Shown: positions 27,851-36,352, counted from the stretch's first letter. The stretch is 56,476 bases of DNA from JBDTDV01 sp039922875 (GCA_039922875.1 JBDTDV010000010.1:1-56476), one strand, 5' to 3'. A program made the numbers and translations. The notes: generated by a model from the sequence alone, not told the origin.

Positions 27851-28608
27851 CGGAAGACCTCGCGGAGAAAGCTGACCAGCGCGCGCCAACTTCGGGCATC
27901 GGTTAGTGGGCGATATCGGTCACTACCTGGCACGGTGAAAGCGTGCGGCGCACCGCCGTAGGCGATCAGCTGCCAGTCGACGTCGGGCGCGGCACGCAGC
28001 TCGTCCATGAATGCGGTGACGACGTGGTCAGGCACGACGGGGTCGGATCCGCCGGTCAGTACCAGCAGCGGCGAGCGGATCTGAGCCGCGTCGCTTGGAT
28101 CATGCACGATCAGCGCGCCGTGGAAGGAGACGATTCCGCTGGCGGCAACCGAGGTGCGCGCGAACTCGAGGGCAGCAGCGCCACCAAAGCAATAGCCGAT
28201 CACGGCGATGTGGTCCGGATCCACCCGCGGATCGGCCGAGAGCCGCCGGTAACCGGCCTCAACGCGGCCCCGCAGCAGTGTCAGGTCGTCGTAGTACTTC
28301 TTGGCCTCGCTGGATGCGGCGGCTCCTGTCGGACGCACGCCTTTGCCATAGAGGTCGGCCGCGAACGCGACATAGCCGAGTCGGGCCAGCATCGTGGCAC
28401 GCATCCGCACGTTCGGTCCGACTCCAGACCAATCATGCAAGATCAGAACGCCGGGTCGAACACGTCGCTCGGTGGTATCCCCCACGAGAAGGCCTTCGAG
28501 CTCCGTGCCGCCGTGGCGGTAGAGCACGTTCTCCGACTCGATCCGCGCGTCCACTTTGACAGGCACAGACTCGATGAGCTGCTGGTGGATGGGGGCGAGT
28601 TCGACCAT
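27847..28608 (-). CDS. Dienelactone hydrolase family protein
   Basis: 253 aa alpha/beta hydrolase. It has the Cys nucleophile in VIGYCFGGAAALEFA, as in dienelactone hydrolase, the early block GVLILHDWSGVGPNVRMRA and the late His in YGGAPHAFTVPGSDRY. Substrate unknown; aromatic-ring cleavage products or other small lactones are possible. The ATG has GGAG at 6-base spacing. A -10-like TACGAT lies 12 bases before the ATG. Confidence 0.87.
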   Translation of the reverse strand: MVELAPIHQQLIESVPVKVDARIESENVLYRHGGTELEGLLVGDTTERRVRPGVLILHDWSGVGPNVRMRATMLARLGYVAFAADLYGKGVRPTGAAASSEAKKYYDDLTLLRGRVEAGYRRLSADPRVDPDHIAVIGYCFGGAAALEFARTSVAASGIVSFHGALIVHDPSDAAQIRSPLLVLTGGSDPVVPDHVVTAFMDELRAAPDVDWQLIAYGGAPHAFTVPGSDRYRPLTDARSWRALVSFLREVFR

Positions 28609-28632
28609 GGCTTCTCCGATCGTAGACCGGTG

Positions 28633-30585
28633 TCAGCTCAGGTGGTCAACCGGCGCGAAGGCATCGGGTGGGTAGTAGTTGATGGTCGAGGACCAACCAT
28701 CCGGCAACAGCAGCGGCAGGAACTCGGTTTCGGCCTCATCGGTGTCGAAGGTGACGTCGATGACCTCGCGCCAGCGGCCGTCGGCCATCCGTTGCACGGT
28801 CGCCTCCCAGGTCACTCCCAAGCTCTCTTTCGCCTGCAGCCGAAAATGAATGCCGATGGCGCGGCGGCGCTTCAGCAACGACAGCAGGCCCCGGTACACG
28901 GCCCGACGCTCGATCGCGAGGAACCACGGCTCCAGGCTGTTGACCAGCACGTCCGCGTTCCACAGGATCGTTGACGGCAGACCGGTCCGAGACTGATAGA
29001 CATCCACGGCTATCACTCCGGGCACCCGACGCAGTGTGGTGCGCAGCACACCGCGGGTGACCCCCTCGACCACCGTACTGTGCAGATACAGCGGAACGGC
29101 CGGCCGCGCGATGCTGAACCCGACCCGGGTGGCGGCGTAGTCGCGCAGCTCCTGATCCGGTCCGAAAAACTCCAGGGCTCCGGCAACCCGCTTGTCGCCC
29201 TCCAGGAATCGGAGTATTTCGGTGTCGGGCGGGCGCCGCTCCAGTAGTCCCGCGGTCTCGGCGTAGCTGGGAGAATGATGCGTGGCCGACAGGTGGTAGC
29301 CCCGTGCCATCGGCGGCCCGGCCGCCACGCTGATCCATTCCGGGGCCCCGGGCCGGGTCGATGGCCAGGCTGGGTTGTCCCGTCCATCGATGTGCGGGAT
29401 GGGGTCGAGCAGATGCTCGATTGACAGCGCCCGAACGGTCGGTGGGATATCGTATCGGCCGATCGGTGCGCCCGCCGTGACCAGATGGGTCACCGTGAAG
29501 CCGCGTTCGACGCATCGCTGTACCAGCTGGGCCGAGACCATCCCGCCGAGGCTGAAACCGCCAAGCAGTACCAGGTCCTCGCGGCGCACCCCGGCAAGCT
29601 CCATGGCATCCAGAACCGCTCGAGTCAGAGTGATCTCCCGCATCGCCAGAGCCGCGATAGCGGCAGTGACGTCGTTGGGCGCCGCGCCGGCACGCGGATG
29701 CCAGGTCTGCGTGCTCGGGGATTGCACGATCCATCTGCGACGGCCGTCCGATCCGATCCGGGTGACGATCCGAATGGTCGCCACCTCCGACCGGTCGTCG
29801 AGATCCGGATCGCTCTTGTCATCGATTTCGCGTTGGCTGATGAACAATTCGCGCAAGCCGCGGATCTCTTTGCGTTGGATAGCGGCCGCCGCAAGGCCGG
29901 GGAAGCCGAGCGGGTCCGGATACGGCCCGAGAGTGACCCCACCGAAATCGGCGTCCACCGCCGGTGCCGCCTGCGCCGCGGGGTGCGGCGGGCGATACGG
30001 GTCAGACGCGTCCGGATCGCGCCACCAGATCAGAAATTCCGCCAGCTGCGGTAGCTGGCGGGACAGGAATTCGCCGTAGGTCACGACGTCGGCGGCATCA
30101 CCATCATGAAAGTAGCCCCGTCGGGCGCCCAGGCCGAGTAGTTTGGTTTCGAGGTCGACCATCGATCCCGGAAAATAGGGCCGGGCACGCCATCTGGGCA
30201 GCAGTACGCCAATCAGGCTGATCAGAAGCGCCAGCGGACCGAACAGCCACAGTGCGGTGCGCGCGACGACGCCGAACACACCCGGCAGTGCGCTCAGATA
30301 CGCGTCATTCAGCGCCAGTCGGCGCGACGCCCGCGTCCTCGGGCGTCGCAGCTGGAAGGGGTAGTCCCGGCCACGCCAGCGCCGAATTCCATACCACAGC
30401 CATGCCAAGCCGGACTTCACAAGCCAGCCAACTCCGCGGATCACCCAGGCAACCGCGGCGAACGCGGCAAGGATCAGGCCGATCGCGAGCCCGATGATCG
30501 ACGCGATCACGATGCCCGCGACGAAGAGGGTTTGCCCCCAGCGGCTCCGCTCCCCGAGAACATACGGGGGGATCTGCGGCATCAT
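28633..30585 (-). CDS. Large membrane-anchored alpha/beta hydrolase-like protein, function unknown
   Basis: 650 aa. There are two N-terminal hydrophobic regions (about residues 18-60, glycine/alanine-rich, and about 100-130, around ALWLFGPLALLISLIGVLLP). The soluble part holds a nucleophile elbow GGFSLGGMVS at about residue 345, after VVQ-like Gln/Ser-rich sequence. A plausible acid is in EHLLDPIPHIDG and a plausible His in SATHHSPSYAET, all in the right order for a serine hydrolase. The last 170 residues match no domain I know. I cannot name a substrate; a lipid- or envelope-acting hydrolase is one possibility. The ATG follows TAGGCT by 6 bases. Confidence 0.7.
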   Translation of the reverse strand: MMPQIPPYVLGERSRWGQTLFVAGIVIASIIGLAIGLILAAFAAVAWVIRGVGWLVKSGLAWLWYGIRRWRGRDYPFQLRRPRTRASRRLALNDAYLSALPGVFGVVARTALWLFGPLALLISLIGVLLPRWRARPYFPGSMVDLETKLLGLGARRGYFHDGDAADVVTYGEFLSRQLPQLAEFLIWWRDPDASDPYRPPHPAAQAAPAVDADFGGVTLGPYPDPLGFPGLAAAAIQRKEIRGLRELFISQREIDDKSDPDLDDRSEVATIRIVTRIGSDGRRRWIVQSPSTQTWHPRAGAAPNDVTAAIAALAMREITLTRAVLDAMELAGVRREDLVLLGGFSLGGMVSAQLVQRCVERGFTVTHLVTAGAPIGRYDIPPTVRALSIEHLLDPIPHIDGRDNPAWPSTRPGAPEWISVAAGPPMARGYHLSATHHSPSYAETAGLLERRPPDTEILRFLEGDKRVAGALEFFGPDQELRDYAATRVGFSIARPAVPLYLHSTVVEGVTRGVLRTTLRRVPGVIAVDVYQSRTGLPSTILWNADVLVNSLEPWFLAIERRAVYRGLLSLLKRRRAIGIHFRLQAKESLGVTWEATVQRMADGRWREVIDVTFDTDEAETEFLPLLLPDGWSSTINYYPPDAFAPVDHLS

Positions 30586-30591
30586 GGCGCC

Positions 30592-30597
30592 AGCCTA
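30592..30597 (-). promoter_or_regulatory. -10 box (TAGGCT) of the membrane hydrolase gene, leaderless type
   Basis: TAGGCT on the minus strand ends 6 bases before the ATG at 30585. Confidence 0.55.
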
Positions 30598-30640
30598 CCC
30601 ATGCGCTGCGTCGCGATCGGGATCGCGGCGCGCGATTTTG

Positions 30641-30697
30641 CCGGGTGAAGTCCACGGACTTACCGGGTGAAGTCCACGGACTTACAGGGTGAAGTCG
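30641..30697. repeat. Tandem 22-bp repeat reaching into the end of the Dabb gene
   Basis: Two identical 22-bp copies (30641-30662, 30663-30684) are followed by a partial, diverged third copy at 30685-30697. That third copy is the coding end of the Dabb gene (VDFTL). On the minus strand the gene's last codons and stop are in effect repeated twice downstream. Confidence 0.85.
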
Positions 30698-30978
30698 ACG
30701 GCGGAACGCTGGGACACCACGGAACGAACCAACGTGGCTACCTTTTGGTGCTCGGGATGCTGCGCGTAGCGGCGCATGGCGTCCTCGTCGTCGTAATCGG
30801 CAATCAGAACGAGATCCCAATTGCCCGGCACCACATTGCTGCCGACGGTCATCGAGCGGATCTCGGGAATCACCGCGGGAAGAGCCAATAGGCCTGCTCT
30901 GATCCGGGCGACCTGCTCGGTCCGGATCTGCTCGTCTTCCTCGGCGAGCTTCCATGAGACGACGTGCCGAATGGTCAT
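30682..30978 (-). CDS. Dabb-domain (stress-responsive alpha/beta barrel) protein
   Basis: 98 aa, a complete dimeric alpha-beta barrel domain. The opening IRHVVSWKL and the block NWDLVLIADYDDEDAMRRYAQHPEH are typical. Family members range from stress proteins to small cyclases; no function can be assigned. Its start overlaps the glutaredoxin-like gene stop by 4 bases. Confidence 0.85.
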   Translation of the reverse strand: MTIRHVVSWKLAEEDEQIRTEQVARIRAGLLALPAVIPEIRSMTVGSNVVPGNWDLVLIADYDDEDAMRRYAQHPEHQKVATLVRSVVSQRSAVDFTL

Positions 30979-31250
30979 TTGCCCTCCAAAATCGCGGTGC
31001 GCAACCTGATCGGGTCGACACGCCAGAACGTGTGCACTTTCCCGCCGATCAGTACAACCGGGATGTCTTCCAGATACTCCTGGCGCAACCGGGCATCGTC
31101 CAGGATCGAACGTTCCGTCAGGAGCACCGACCGCTCGCCGCTCTGGTTGATTCCGTCGATCACATGGGTCAACACGTCCCGGGCGTCATCGCACAGATGA
31201 CAGCCAGGCTTGCCAATCAGCGTAAGTTCAACGGTTCCCGTGCGAAGCAC
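30975..31250 (-). CDS. Glutaredoxin-like (DUF836-type) thiol protein
   Basis: 91 aa thioredoxin-fold protein with a CxxC active site near the N-terminus (LIGKPGCHLCDDARDVL) and the cis-Pro segment DIPVVLIGGKVHTFWRVD. The GTG start has no good ribosome site and lies 11 bases after the bS22-like gene. Probably co-transcribed with it and with the Dabb gene. Confidence 0.85.
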   Translation of the reverse strand: MLRTGTVELTLIGKPGCHLCDDARDVLTHVIDGINQSGERSVLLTERSILDDARLRQEYLEDIPVVLIGGKVHTFWRVDPIRLRTAILEGK

Positions 31251-31261
31251 CGGAGGTCTGT

Positions 31262-31360
31262 CTACTTCTTATTGCGGCGCTGGTGACGAGTCTTACGAAG
31301 CAGTTTGCGATGCTTCTTCTTCGCCATCCGCTTGCGGCGCTTCTTGATAACCGAACCCAC
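31262..31360 (-). CDS. 32-residue basic ribosomal micro-protein, bS22 (AURKAIP1/COX24-domain) type
   Basis: Reads MGSVIKKRRKRMAKKKHRKL (first 20 residues) and continues LRKTRHQRRNKK. The pattern matches the AURKAIP1/COX24 motif of the small actinobacterial protein seen as bS22 in mycobacterial 30S subunits. Eighteen of 32 residues are Lys or Arg. The GTG has GAGG at 6-base spacing, with TATTCT as a likely -10 further up. It is too short for most automatic gene callers. Confidence 0.87.
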   Translation of the reverse strand: MGSVIKKRRKRMAKKKHRKLLRKTRHQRRNKK

Positions 31361-31454
31361 ACAAACCTCACAAGAATAGGAGTTGGCCGCGACTATCTCG
31401 GGCCACACGAAGTAGCCAGTCTATCGCATCGTGAAGTGCGGCTAGCGCGGTCGG

Positions 31455-31646
31455 TCAGGCACTGGCCGCGGCGTCGTTGCCCAGCGCCGCGACGACCGCC
31501 GATTCCGGTACCCGAAACGAACGGCCGAATCGGATCGCAGGCAGGTCGCCGGAATGCACCAGACGGTAGACCGTCATCCGGGATACCCGCATCATGTCGG
31601 CCACCTCAGCCACGGTGAGAAAGCGTACGGAACTCAGATCGGCCAT
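31455..31646 (-). CDS. BldC-like MerR-type excisionase-family DNA-binding protein
   Basis: 63 aa, consisting only of a winged helix-turn-helix (FLTVAEVADMMRVSRMTVYRLVHSGDLPAIRFGRSFRVPESAV). This is the layout of BldC, a small actinobacterial developmental regulator, and of phage excisionases. No phage genes are near, which favours BldC. It starts 7 bases after the ArsR gene and is likely co-transcribed. Confidence 0.87.
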   Translation of the reverse strand: MADLSSVRFLTVAEVADMMRVSRMTVYRLVHSGDLPAIRFGRSFRVPESAVVAALGNDAAASA

Positions 31647-31653
31647 CGTACGG

Positions 31654-32100
31654 TCACTGATCCTTGCGCCACTTCCGCGGGGTCACCCGCAGCGCCGCGG
31701 AGGTCACGGTGTGACTGGTGTCAGCGATCACCTTGCCGACCGAGCTGGCGAACTCCCTGACCTCGTCGTTCAAACCGGCCGCCAACGAGCCCGCACTGTG
31801 CGATACTGTCGCCGCCGCCGACCCAAGGAACGGAATCAGCCAGTCCTCCAGCCCCTCCAGCGGGATCGAATCCAACTGGTAGTAGCGATGCTGGCCTTCC
31901 TCGCGCACCCGGACCAGGCCGGTATCCCGCAGCACTTTGAGGTGCTTGGACACCGTAGGCTGGCTCAGTTCGAGTTTGGCGACGATCTCTGAAACGCTGA
32001 TCTCACCACGCGCGCCAGACTCGGCATCCTGGCTGTCAAGCAGGACCCGGAGAATGTCGCGTCTGGTGGGATCAGCCACAACGTCAAAGATGTCTGCCAT
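31654..32100 (-). CDS. ArsR-family winged-helix regulator
   Basis: 148 aa. DNA-binding domain in the first 80 residues (FDVVADPTRRDILRVLL; ELSQPTVSKHLKVLRDTGLVRVREEGQHRYYQL). No metal-binding Cys pair is present, so it is not an arsenic or cadmium sensor of the classic type. The C-terminal 60 residues are unlike the family core. The ATG follows TACCCT by 6 bases. Divergent from the potassium uptake genes, which it might regulate. Confidence 0.88.
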   Translation of the reverse strand: MADIFDVVADPTRRDILRVLLDSQDAESGARGEISVSEIVAKLELSQPTVSKHLKVLRDTGLVRVREEGQHRYYQLDSIPLEGLEDWLIPFLGSAAATVSHSAGSLAAGLNDEVREFASSVGKVIADTSHTVTSAALRVTPRKWRKDQ

Positions 32101-32106
32101 GGCTCC

Positions 32107-32136
32107 AGGGTAGCGATTCGCGCCTCGGAGTACCAT
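32107..32136. promoter_or_regulatory. Divergent -10 boxes for the ArsR gene and trkH
   Basis: Minus strand TACCCT (32112-32107) is 6 bases from the ArsR ATG. Plus strand TACCAT (32131-32136) would start the trkH message about 40 bases before its ATG. Confidence 0.5.
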
Positions 32137-32184
32137 GACTTGTCTGAGAGCGGATGCCGGCGGCGGAGGGGCGGACGAAGGCCG

Positions 32185-33621
32185 ATGCGCATAACACAAC
32201 CGTCGCGCCTGACCCCGACGACACCGTGGGGCCGATTCAGCGAGTGGATCAACCGGTTCGCGGGCCGTAGCCCATCGCGGTTCGCAATCATCGTGTTCGC
32301 CGGGCTGATCCTGATCTTCACGCTGCTATTGTCCATGCCGATCTCCACGGCGAACCGCAGCACCACTCCGCTTTCCGACGCGGTGTTCACCGCCGTCTCG
32401 GTGATCTGCGTGACCGGGCTGTCCACGGTAGACATGGCCACTCATTGGTCGGGGTTCGGGCACGTGATCATCTATATCGGCGTGCAGATCGGCGGCATCG
32501 GGGTGCTGACCCTGGCATCCATTCTGGGCATGATAATTTCCCGACGGCTCGGCCTGCGGGCCAAGCTGATCGCGGCCAGCGACAGCAACCCGTTGCGGAT
32601 CCACAGCGGCCCGGTCGCCGAAGGCCAAGCCGTGCGGTTGGGCGAGATCGGCAGCCTTCTGGTCACCGTCGCGGCCAGCGCGGTGATGATCGAGACCGCC
32701 GTCGCCATTTTGATGTTCCCGCGGATCCTCGCGCACGGCACCCCGGTGATCGACTCCATTTTGAACAGCTTCTACTACTCGGCGATGGCGTTCACCAACA
32801 CCGGATTCGCGCCGAACGCCGAGGGGCTGACGCCGTTCGCCGGCGACTACTGGTTCCTGACCGCGCTGATGATCGGGGTCTTCCTCGGCGCCATCGGGTT
32901 CCCGGTGATCTATGCCCTGGCGAAGAACCTCGGTCGCAAGAAGCGGCGCTGGTCGGTGCACGTCAAGATGACCCTGCTGATGTTCGTCATTCTGCTCGCC
33001 GCCGGCGCGATCGTCTACTACGTCCTGGAGCACGACAATCCGAAGACATTCGGCACCCTCTCACCGTGGGATGCCCTGTACCAGTCCCTCTTTCTGTCGT
33101 CGATGACTCGATCCGGTGGCTTCTCCACGATCGATATCAGCCAACTGCACAGTTCTAGCCTGCTGGTCACCGATATGTTGATGTTCATCGGCGGCGGGTC
33201 CGCCTCCACCGCGGGGGGTATCAAGGTGACGACCCTCGCTGTGCTATTTCTCGCCGCGGTCGCCGAGGCCAAGGGCGTCGAGACCATGGACGCATTCGGC
33301 CGGAAGATCCCCAACGACGTGCTTCGTCTGGCGGTCAGCGTGGTGCTCTGGGGCGCGACCACGGTGGCGGTCTCGACAATCCTGCTGCTGAATATCTCCA
33401 AAGAGCCGCTGGACCATGTGCTGTTCGATGTGATCAGCGCCTTTGCCACCTGCGGCCTCTCCAGCGGGCTGACCAACCATCTGCCGGACATCGGGGAATA
33501 TGTGCTGGCCGTGACCATGTTCATGGGCCGCATTGGTACAGTGACACTCGCCGCTGCTTTGGCGCAGAGCCAACGCAGACAATTGTTCCAGCGCCCGGAG
33601 GAGAGGCCCATCGTTGGCTGA
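32185..33621 (+). CDS. trkH: Trk/Ktr-type potassium channel-like translocation subunit
   Basis: 478 aa membrane protein with the fourfold M1-P-M2 plan of TrkH/KtrB. Each of the four selectivity loops is visible: CVTGLS, NTGFAP, TRSGGFS and ATCGLSSG. K+ passes through the pore; the next gene encodes the gating ring. The ATG at 32185 is chosen over an upstream TTG, which would precede the likely transcription start. It overlaps the following gene by 8 bases. Confidence 0.93.
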   Translation: MRITQPSRLTPTTPWGRFSEWINRFAGRSPSRFAIIVFAGLILIFTLLLSMPISTANRSTTPLSDAVFTAVSVICVTGLSTVDMATHWSGFGHVIIYIGVQIGGIGVLTLASILGMIISRRLGLRAKLIAASDSNPLRIHSGPVAEGQAVRLGEIGSLLVTVAASAVMIETAVAILMFPRILAHGTPVIDSILNSFYYSAMAFTNTGFAPNAEGLTPFAGDYWFLTALMIGVFLGAIGFPVIYALAKNLGRKKRRWSVHVKMTLLMFVILLAAGAIVYYVLEHDNPKTFGTLSPWDALYQSLFLSSMTRSGGFSTIDISQLHSSSLLVTDMLMFIGGGSASTAGGIKVTTLAVLFLAAVAEAKGVETMDAFGRKIPNDVLRLAVSVVLWGATTVAVSTILLLNISKEPLDHVLFDVISAFATCGLSSGLTNHLPDIGEYVLAVTMFMGRIGTVTLAAALAQSQRRQLFQRPEERPIVG

Positions 33622-34285
33622 TCGGATCAAAAACGACGCACCGGTGTTGGTGATCGGCCTGGGGAGATTCGGCTCCGGCACCGCCGGGCAGCTCGAGCGA
33701 CTCGACCGTGAAGTACTCGCGGTCGACAGCGATGCGCTGCTGGTGCAGAAGTGGGCGGACCGGGTCACGCACGCCGTCCAGGCGGATGCCCGCAACGCCG
33801 ACGCGTTGCGGCAGATCGGCGCGCAGGACTTCTCGGTCGCGGTGGTCGCCGTCGGATCCTCGATCGAGGCCAGCGTTCTGATCACCGCGAACCTCGTCGA
33901 TATGAAGCTTCCGCAAATCTGGGCGAAGGCGATCTCACAATCCCACGGCAAGATCTTGGAGCGGATAGGGGCAAACCACGTCATCTATCCCGAGGTCGAG
34001 GCCGGCGAGCGGGTCGCACACCTGGTCTCGGGCCGGATGCTGGACTTCATCGAATTCGACGACGACTTCGCCCTGGTGAAGATGTACCCGCCCAAGCCGA
34101 TCCGGGGGATGACACTCGGCGACGCCGGGGTACGCCGCAAGTACCACATCACCGTCGTCGGCGTGAAGTCGCCCGGCAAACCGTTCACTTATGCGACGGC
34201 AGATACGATCGTCACCAATCGCGATCTCATCATCGTCTCCGGCTCGTCCAACGACATCGAGCGTTTCGCCGCGATCGAGCGCTGA
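33614..34285 (+). CDS. trkA: RCK-type potassium uptake regulator (TrkA/KtrA)
   Basis: 223 aa. The N-terminal RCK Rossmann domain (VLVIGLGRFGSGTAGQLE with the acidic end AVDSD) binds NAD(H)/ATP; the C-terminal TrkA_C domain starts near residue 135. It forms the cytoplasmic gating ring of the adjacent channel subunit. It is single-RCK, so KtrA-like. The start is TTG with GGAGGAG at about 10 bases, inside the end of trkH. Confidence 0.92.
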   Translation: MADRIKNDAPVLVIGLGRFGSGTAGQLERLDREVLAVDSDALLVQKWADRVTHAVQADARNADALRQIGAQDFSVAVVAVGSSIEASVLITANLVDMKLPQIWAKAISQSHGKILERIGANHVIYPEVEAGERVAHLVSGRMLDFIEFDDDFALVKMYPPKPIRGMTLGDAGVRRKYHITVVGVKSPGKPFTYATADTIVTNRDLIIVSGSSNDIERFAAIER

Positions 34286-34313
34286 CCGCGGGAACAGGCT
34301 GCCGCGTCGAAAA

Positions 34314-34373
34314 TGGCGCAATCCAGCCTGTTGGGCCGGACGCTGGCGCAATCCAGCCTGCTTGGCGCGACGC
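34314..34373. repeat. Two tandem copies of a 30-bp unit between trkA and gabT
   Basis: TGGCGCAATCCAGCCTGTTG.. is repeated with three to four changes. The array lies between the two convergent stops and ends 2 bases before the gabT stop. Confidence 0.85.
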
Positions 34374-34375
34374 TG

Positions 34376-35629
34376 CTACGACAGCACGGAGGCCAACGCC
34401 CGGCCGAAACGCTCCAGGGCCGTGTCGACTTCCTCGGAACTGGCGATCAGCGGCGGGATGATCCGCACCACGTTACCGAACGGACCGCAGGTCAACAGAA
34501 GCAGGTCCTGGTCGATCGCGGCATGGTGCACCGCGACCGCCGTGGCGGTATCCGGCTCGCCACCGGCGGTGCCGAACTCCAGCGCTTGCATCAGGCCGAT
34601 GCCGCGCACGTCGATGATTTCAGGATGCGGCGCAGCCAGCTGCGTGAGGCCGGCCTGAAGCTGCTCGCCGCGAGCGCGAGCGTTCTCGACCAGGCCCTCG
34701 TCCTTGATTACATCGAGGGTTGCCACCGCCGCAGCCGCCGCCACCGCGTTCCCGCCGTACGTGCCGCCCTGAGAGCCGGCCCACGCCTTCTGCATCAGCT
34801 CGGTCGGCGCGGCGATTGCCGAAATTGGGAACCCACTGGCAATTCCCTTGGCCATGATCAGGATGTCTGGCGAGATGCCCGCATACTGGTGCGCCCAGAA
34901 CTTGCCACTGCGCCCGACCCCGGATTGGATCTCGTCCGCGATGAAAAGGATGCCGTGCCGGTCGGCCCGCTCACGAAGCCCCTGCAGGAACCGCGGCGGC
35001 ACCGGAATATACCCGCCCTCGCCGAGAACGGGTTCAATGATGAACGCGGCGGTCTCGGCTGGGCTGGTCTCGGTGACCAGGAGGTAGTCGAGCTCCCGCA
35101 GCGCGAAGTCGACCGTGGTGTCTTCATCCCAGCCGTAACGCAGTGCATACGGGAATGGCGCCACATGCACGCCGGCCATCAGCGGGGCAAATCCGGAGCG
35201 GTACTTTGTGCCGGAGGTGGTCATCGACGCCGTGGCCACCGTGCGGCCGTGGAAGCCGCCACGGAAGACGACGATGTTGGGCCGCCGGGTCGCCATCCGC
35301 GCCAGACGCAGGGCTGCCTCGACGGCTTCGGCTCCGGAATTGGCGTAGAAGACGCTATCGAGCCTCGATGGCAGGACCTCACCGAGCTTCTCGGTGAGCT
35401 CCAGCAAGGGCTGGTGCATCACGGTGGTGAACTGAGCGTGGATGATGGTGCCGACCTGCTTTTGCGCGGCGGCCACAACGCGCGGGTGGCAGTGACCGGT
35501 GCTGGTCACACCGATTCCTGCGGTGAAGTCGAGGTATTTGCGACCGTCGGTTCCGAAGATCCAGCTCCCCTGGGCGTGGTCAACGACGACGGGTGTGGCT
35601 TGCTTGAGGAGGGGGCTGAGTGAAGTCAT
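34376..35629 (-). CDS. gabT: Class III pyridoxal-phosphate aminotransferase, 4-aminobutyrate type
   Basis: 417 aa. Family blocks are FTAGIGVTSTGHCHPRVV, SGAEAVEAALRLAR, FRGGFHGRT, FIADEIQSGVGRSGKFWA, the PLP-Lys in ILIMAKGIASGFP, and GGTYGGNAVA. It transfers the amino group of GABA or another omega-amino acid to 2-oxoglutarate. Without a linked succinate-semialdehyde dehydrogenase the substrate is open. TTGACA-N17-AAGTAT ends 6 bases before the ATG, a complete leaderless promoter. A palindrome covers the -10 and the start, and the GntR gene just upstream is the likely regulator. Confidence 0.88.
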   Translation of the reverse strand: MTSLSPLLKQATPVVVDHAQGSWIFGTDGRKYLDFTAGIGVTSTGHCHPRVVAAAQKQVGTIIHAQFTTVMHQPLLELTEKLGEVLPSRLDSVFYANSGAEAVEAALRLARMATRRPNIVVFRGGFHGRTVATASMTTSGTKYRSGFAPLMAGVHVAPFPYALRYGWDEDTTVDFALRELDYLLVTETSPAETAAFIIEPVLGEGGYIPVPPRFLQGLRERADRHGILFIADEIQSGVGRSGKFWAHQYAGISPDILIMAKGIASGFPISAIAAPTELMQKAWAGSQGGTYGGNAVAAAAAVATLDVIKDEGLVENARARGEQLQAGLTQLAAPHPEIIDVRGIGLMQALEFGTAGGEPDTATAVAVHHAAIDQDLLLLTCGPFGNVVRIIPPLIASSEEVDTALERFGRALASVLS

Positions 35630-35664
35630 AGAACAATACTTATGTTCTACAATCTTCTTGTCAA
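35629..35664 (-). promoter_or_regulatory. Promoter and candidate GntR operator of gabT
   Basis: -35 TTGACA (35664-35659), 17-base spacer, -10 AAGTAT (35641-35636), then 6 bases to the ATG. A perfect 7-bp inverted repeat TAGAACA-N7-TGTTCTA spans 35629-35649, covering the -10 and first base of the start codon. A third GTAGAAC half-site lies at 35675-35681 in the GntR gene. Confidence 0.65.
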
Positions 35665-36345
35665 CTATCCACTGGTAGAACGTGCCCGCAGTATTGCGCT
35701 CAGCCGTTGCGAATTCGATTCGATGTGTTCGGCGACGGCGTCGGCAGCGGCAGCAGGGTCGCCGGATTCGATCTTGTCCATGATCGCGAAATGCTCGCCG
35801 ATCAGATCCGTCGGCCTGGCATATTCCTGGTCTTCGAAGGACAAGACCTGCAGGTAGAACTGCAACTCCACCATGAGCTGGGCGAAGAACGCATTCAGTC
35901 GGTTACTGCCGAGGATGGCGACGATGGAAGCGTGGAAAGCCAGGTCTTTCGCGACAATTTCCCGCGCGTCACCGCCGCGGGCTTCGGCGCGCAACGCGTC
36001 AAACGCCGCGCGCACCGCGGCCAGCTGCTCGGCGGACGGCACCGTCGCCGCCGCAGCTCGTTCCAGCTGCAGCCGCGCCCGATATAGATCCGTCAAGTCC
36101 TCGATCGTCGGTTCAATCACGACGGCGCCGTAGTTGAACTCGTGACGTACCAGCCCGCCCTGCTCGAGCAGCCGCATCGCCTCGCGCACGGTATTGCGTG
36201 AGACGCCCAGCGAGGTGACCAGGGCATTCTCCCGCAGGTGTTCTCCGGCTTTGATCTTGCCACTGAGGATCAGGCCGGTCATCGCCTCGGCGACCTGTGA
36301 TGCCGTGCTGACTCGGCGGATCGAGATGCTGTCGAATACACTCAT
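35665..36345 (-). CDS. GntR/FadR-subfamily transcriptional regulator
   Basis: 226 aa. An N-terminal winged helix (GKIKAGEHLRENALVTSLGVSRNTVREAMRLLEQGGLV) is followed by an all-helical FCD ligand domain with metal-ligand-like DLTDLYRARLQLE, DLAFHASIVA and EHFAIMDKIESGD. It directly precedes gabT on the same strand, so GABA or a related amino acid is a likely effector. The ATG follows TACAAT by 7 bases. Confidence 0.9.
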   Translation of the reverse strand: MSVFDSISIRRVSTASQVAEAMTGLILSGKIKAGEHLRENALVTSLGVSRNTVREAMRLLEQGGLVRHEFNYGAVVIEPTIEDLTDLYRARLQLERAAAATVPSAEQLAAVRAAFDALRAEARGGDAREIVAKDLAFHASIVAILGSNRLNAFFAQLMVELQFYLQVLSFEDQEYARPTDLIGEHFAIMDKIESGDPAAAADAVAEHIESNSQRLSAILRARSTSG

Positions 36346-36352
36346 GTGAATG

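Noticed and set aside
31455..31646. Phage excisionase
   Set aside because: No integrase or phage genes nearby; it follows an ArsR gene and its size and sequence fit the chromosomal BldC-like group.
32140..32184. TTG start extending trkH by 15 codons
   Set aside because: It lies 3 bases after the likely -10 box and so before the predicted first transcribed base; ATG at 32185 fits the family start better.
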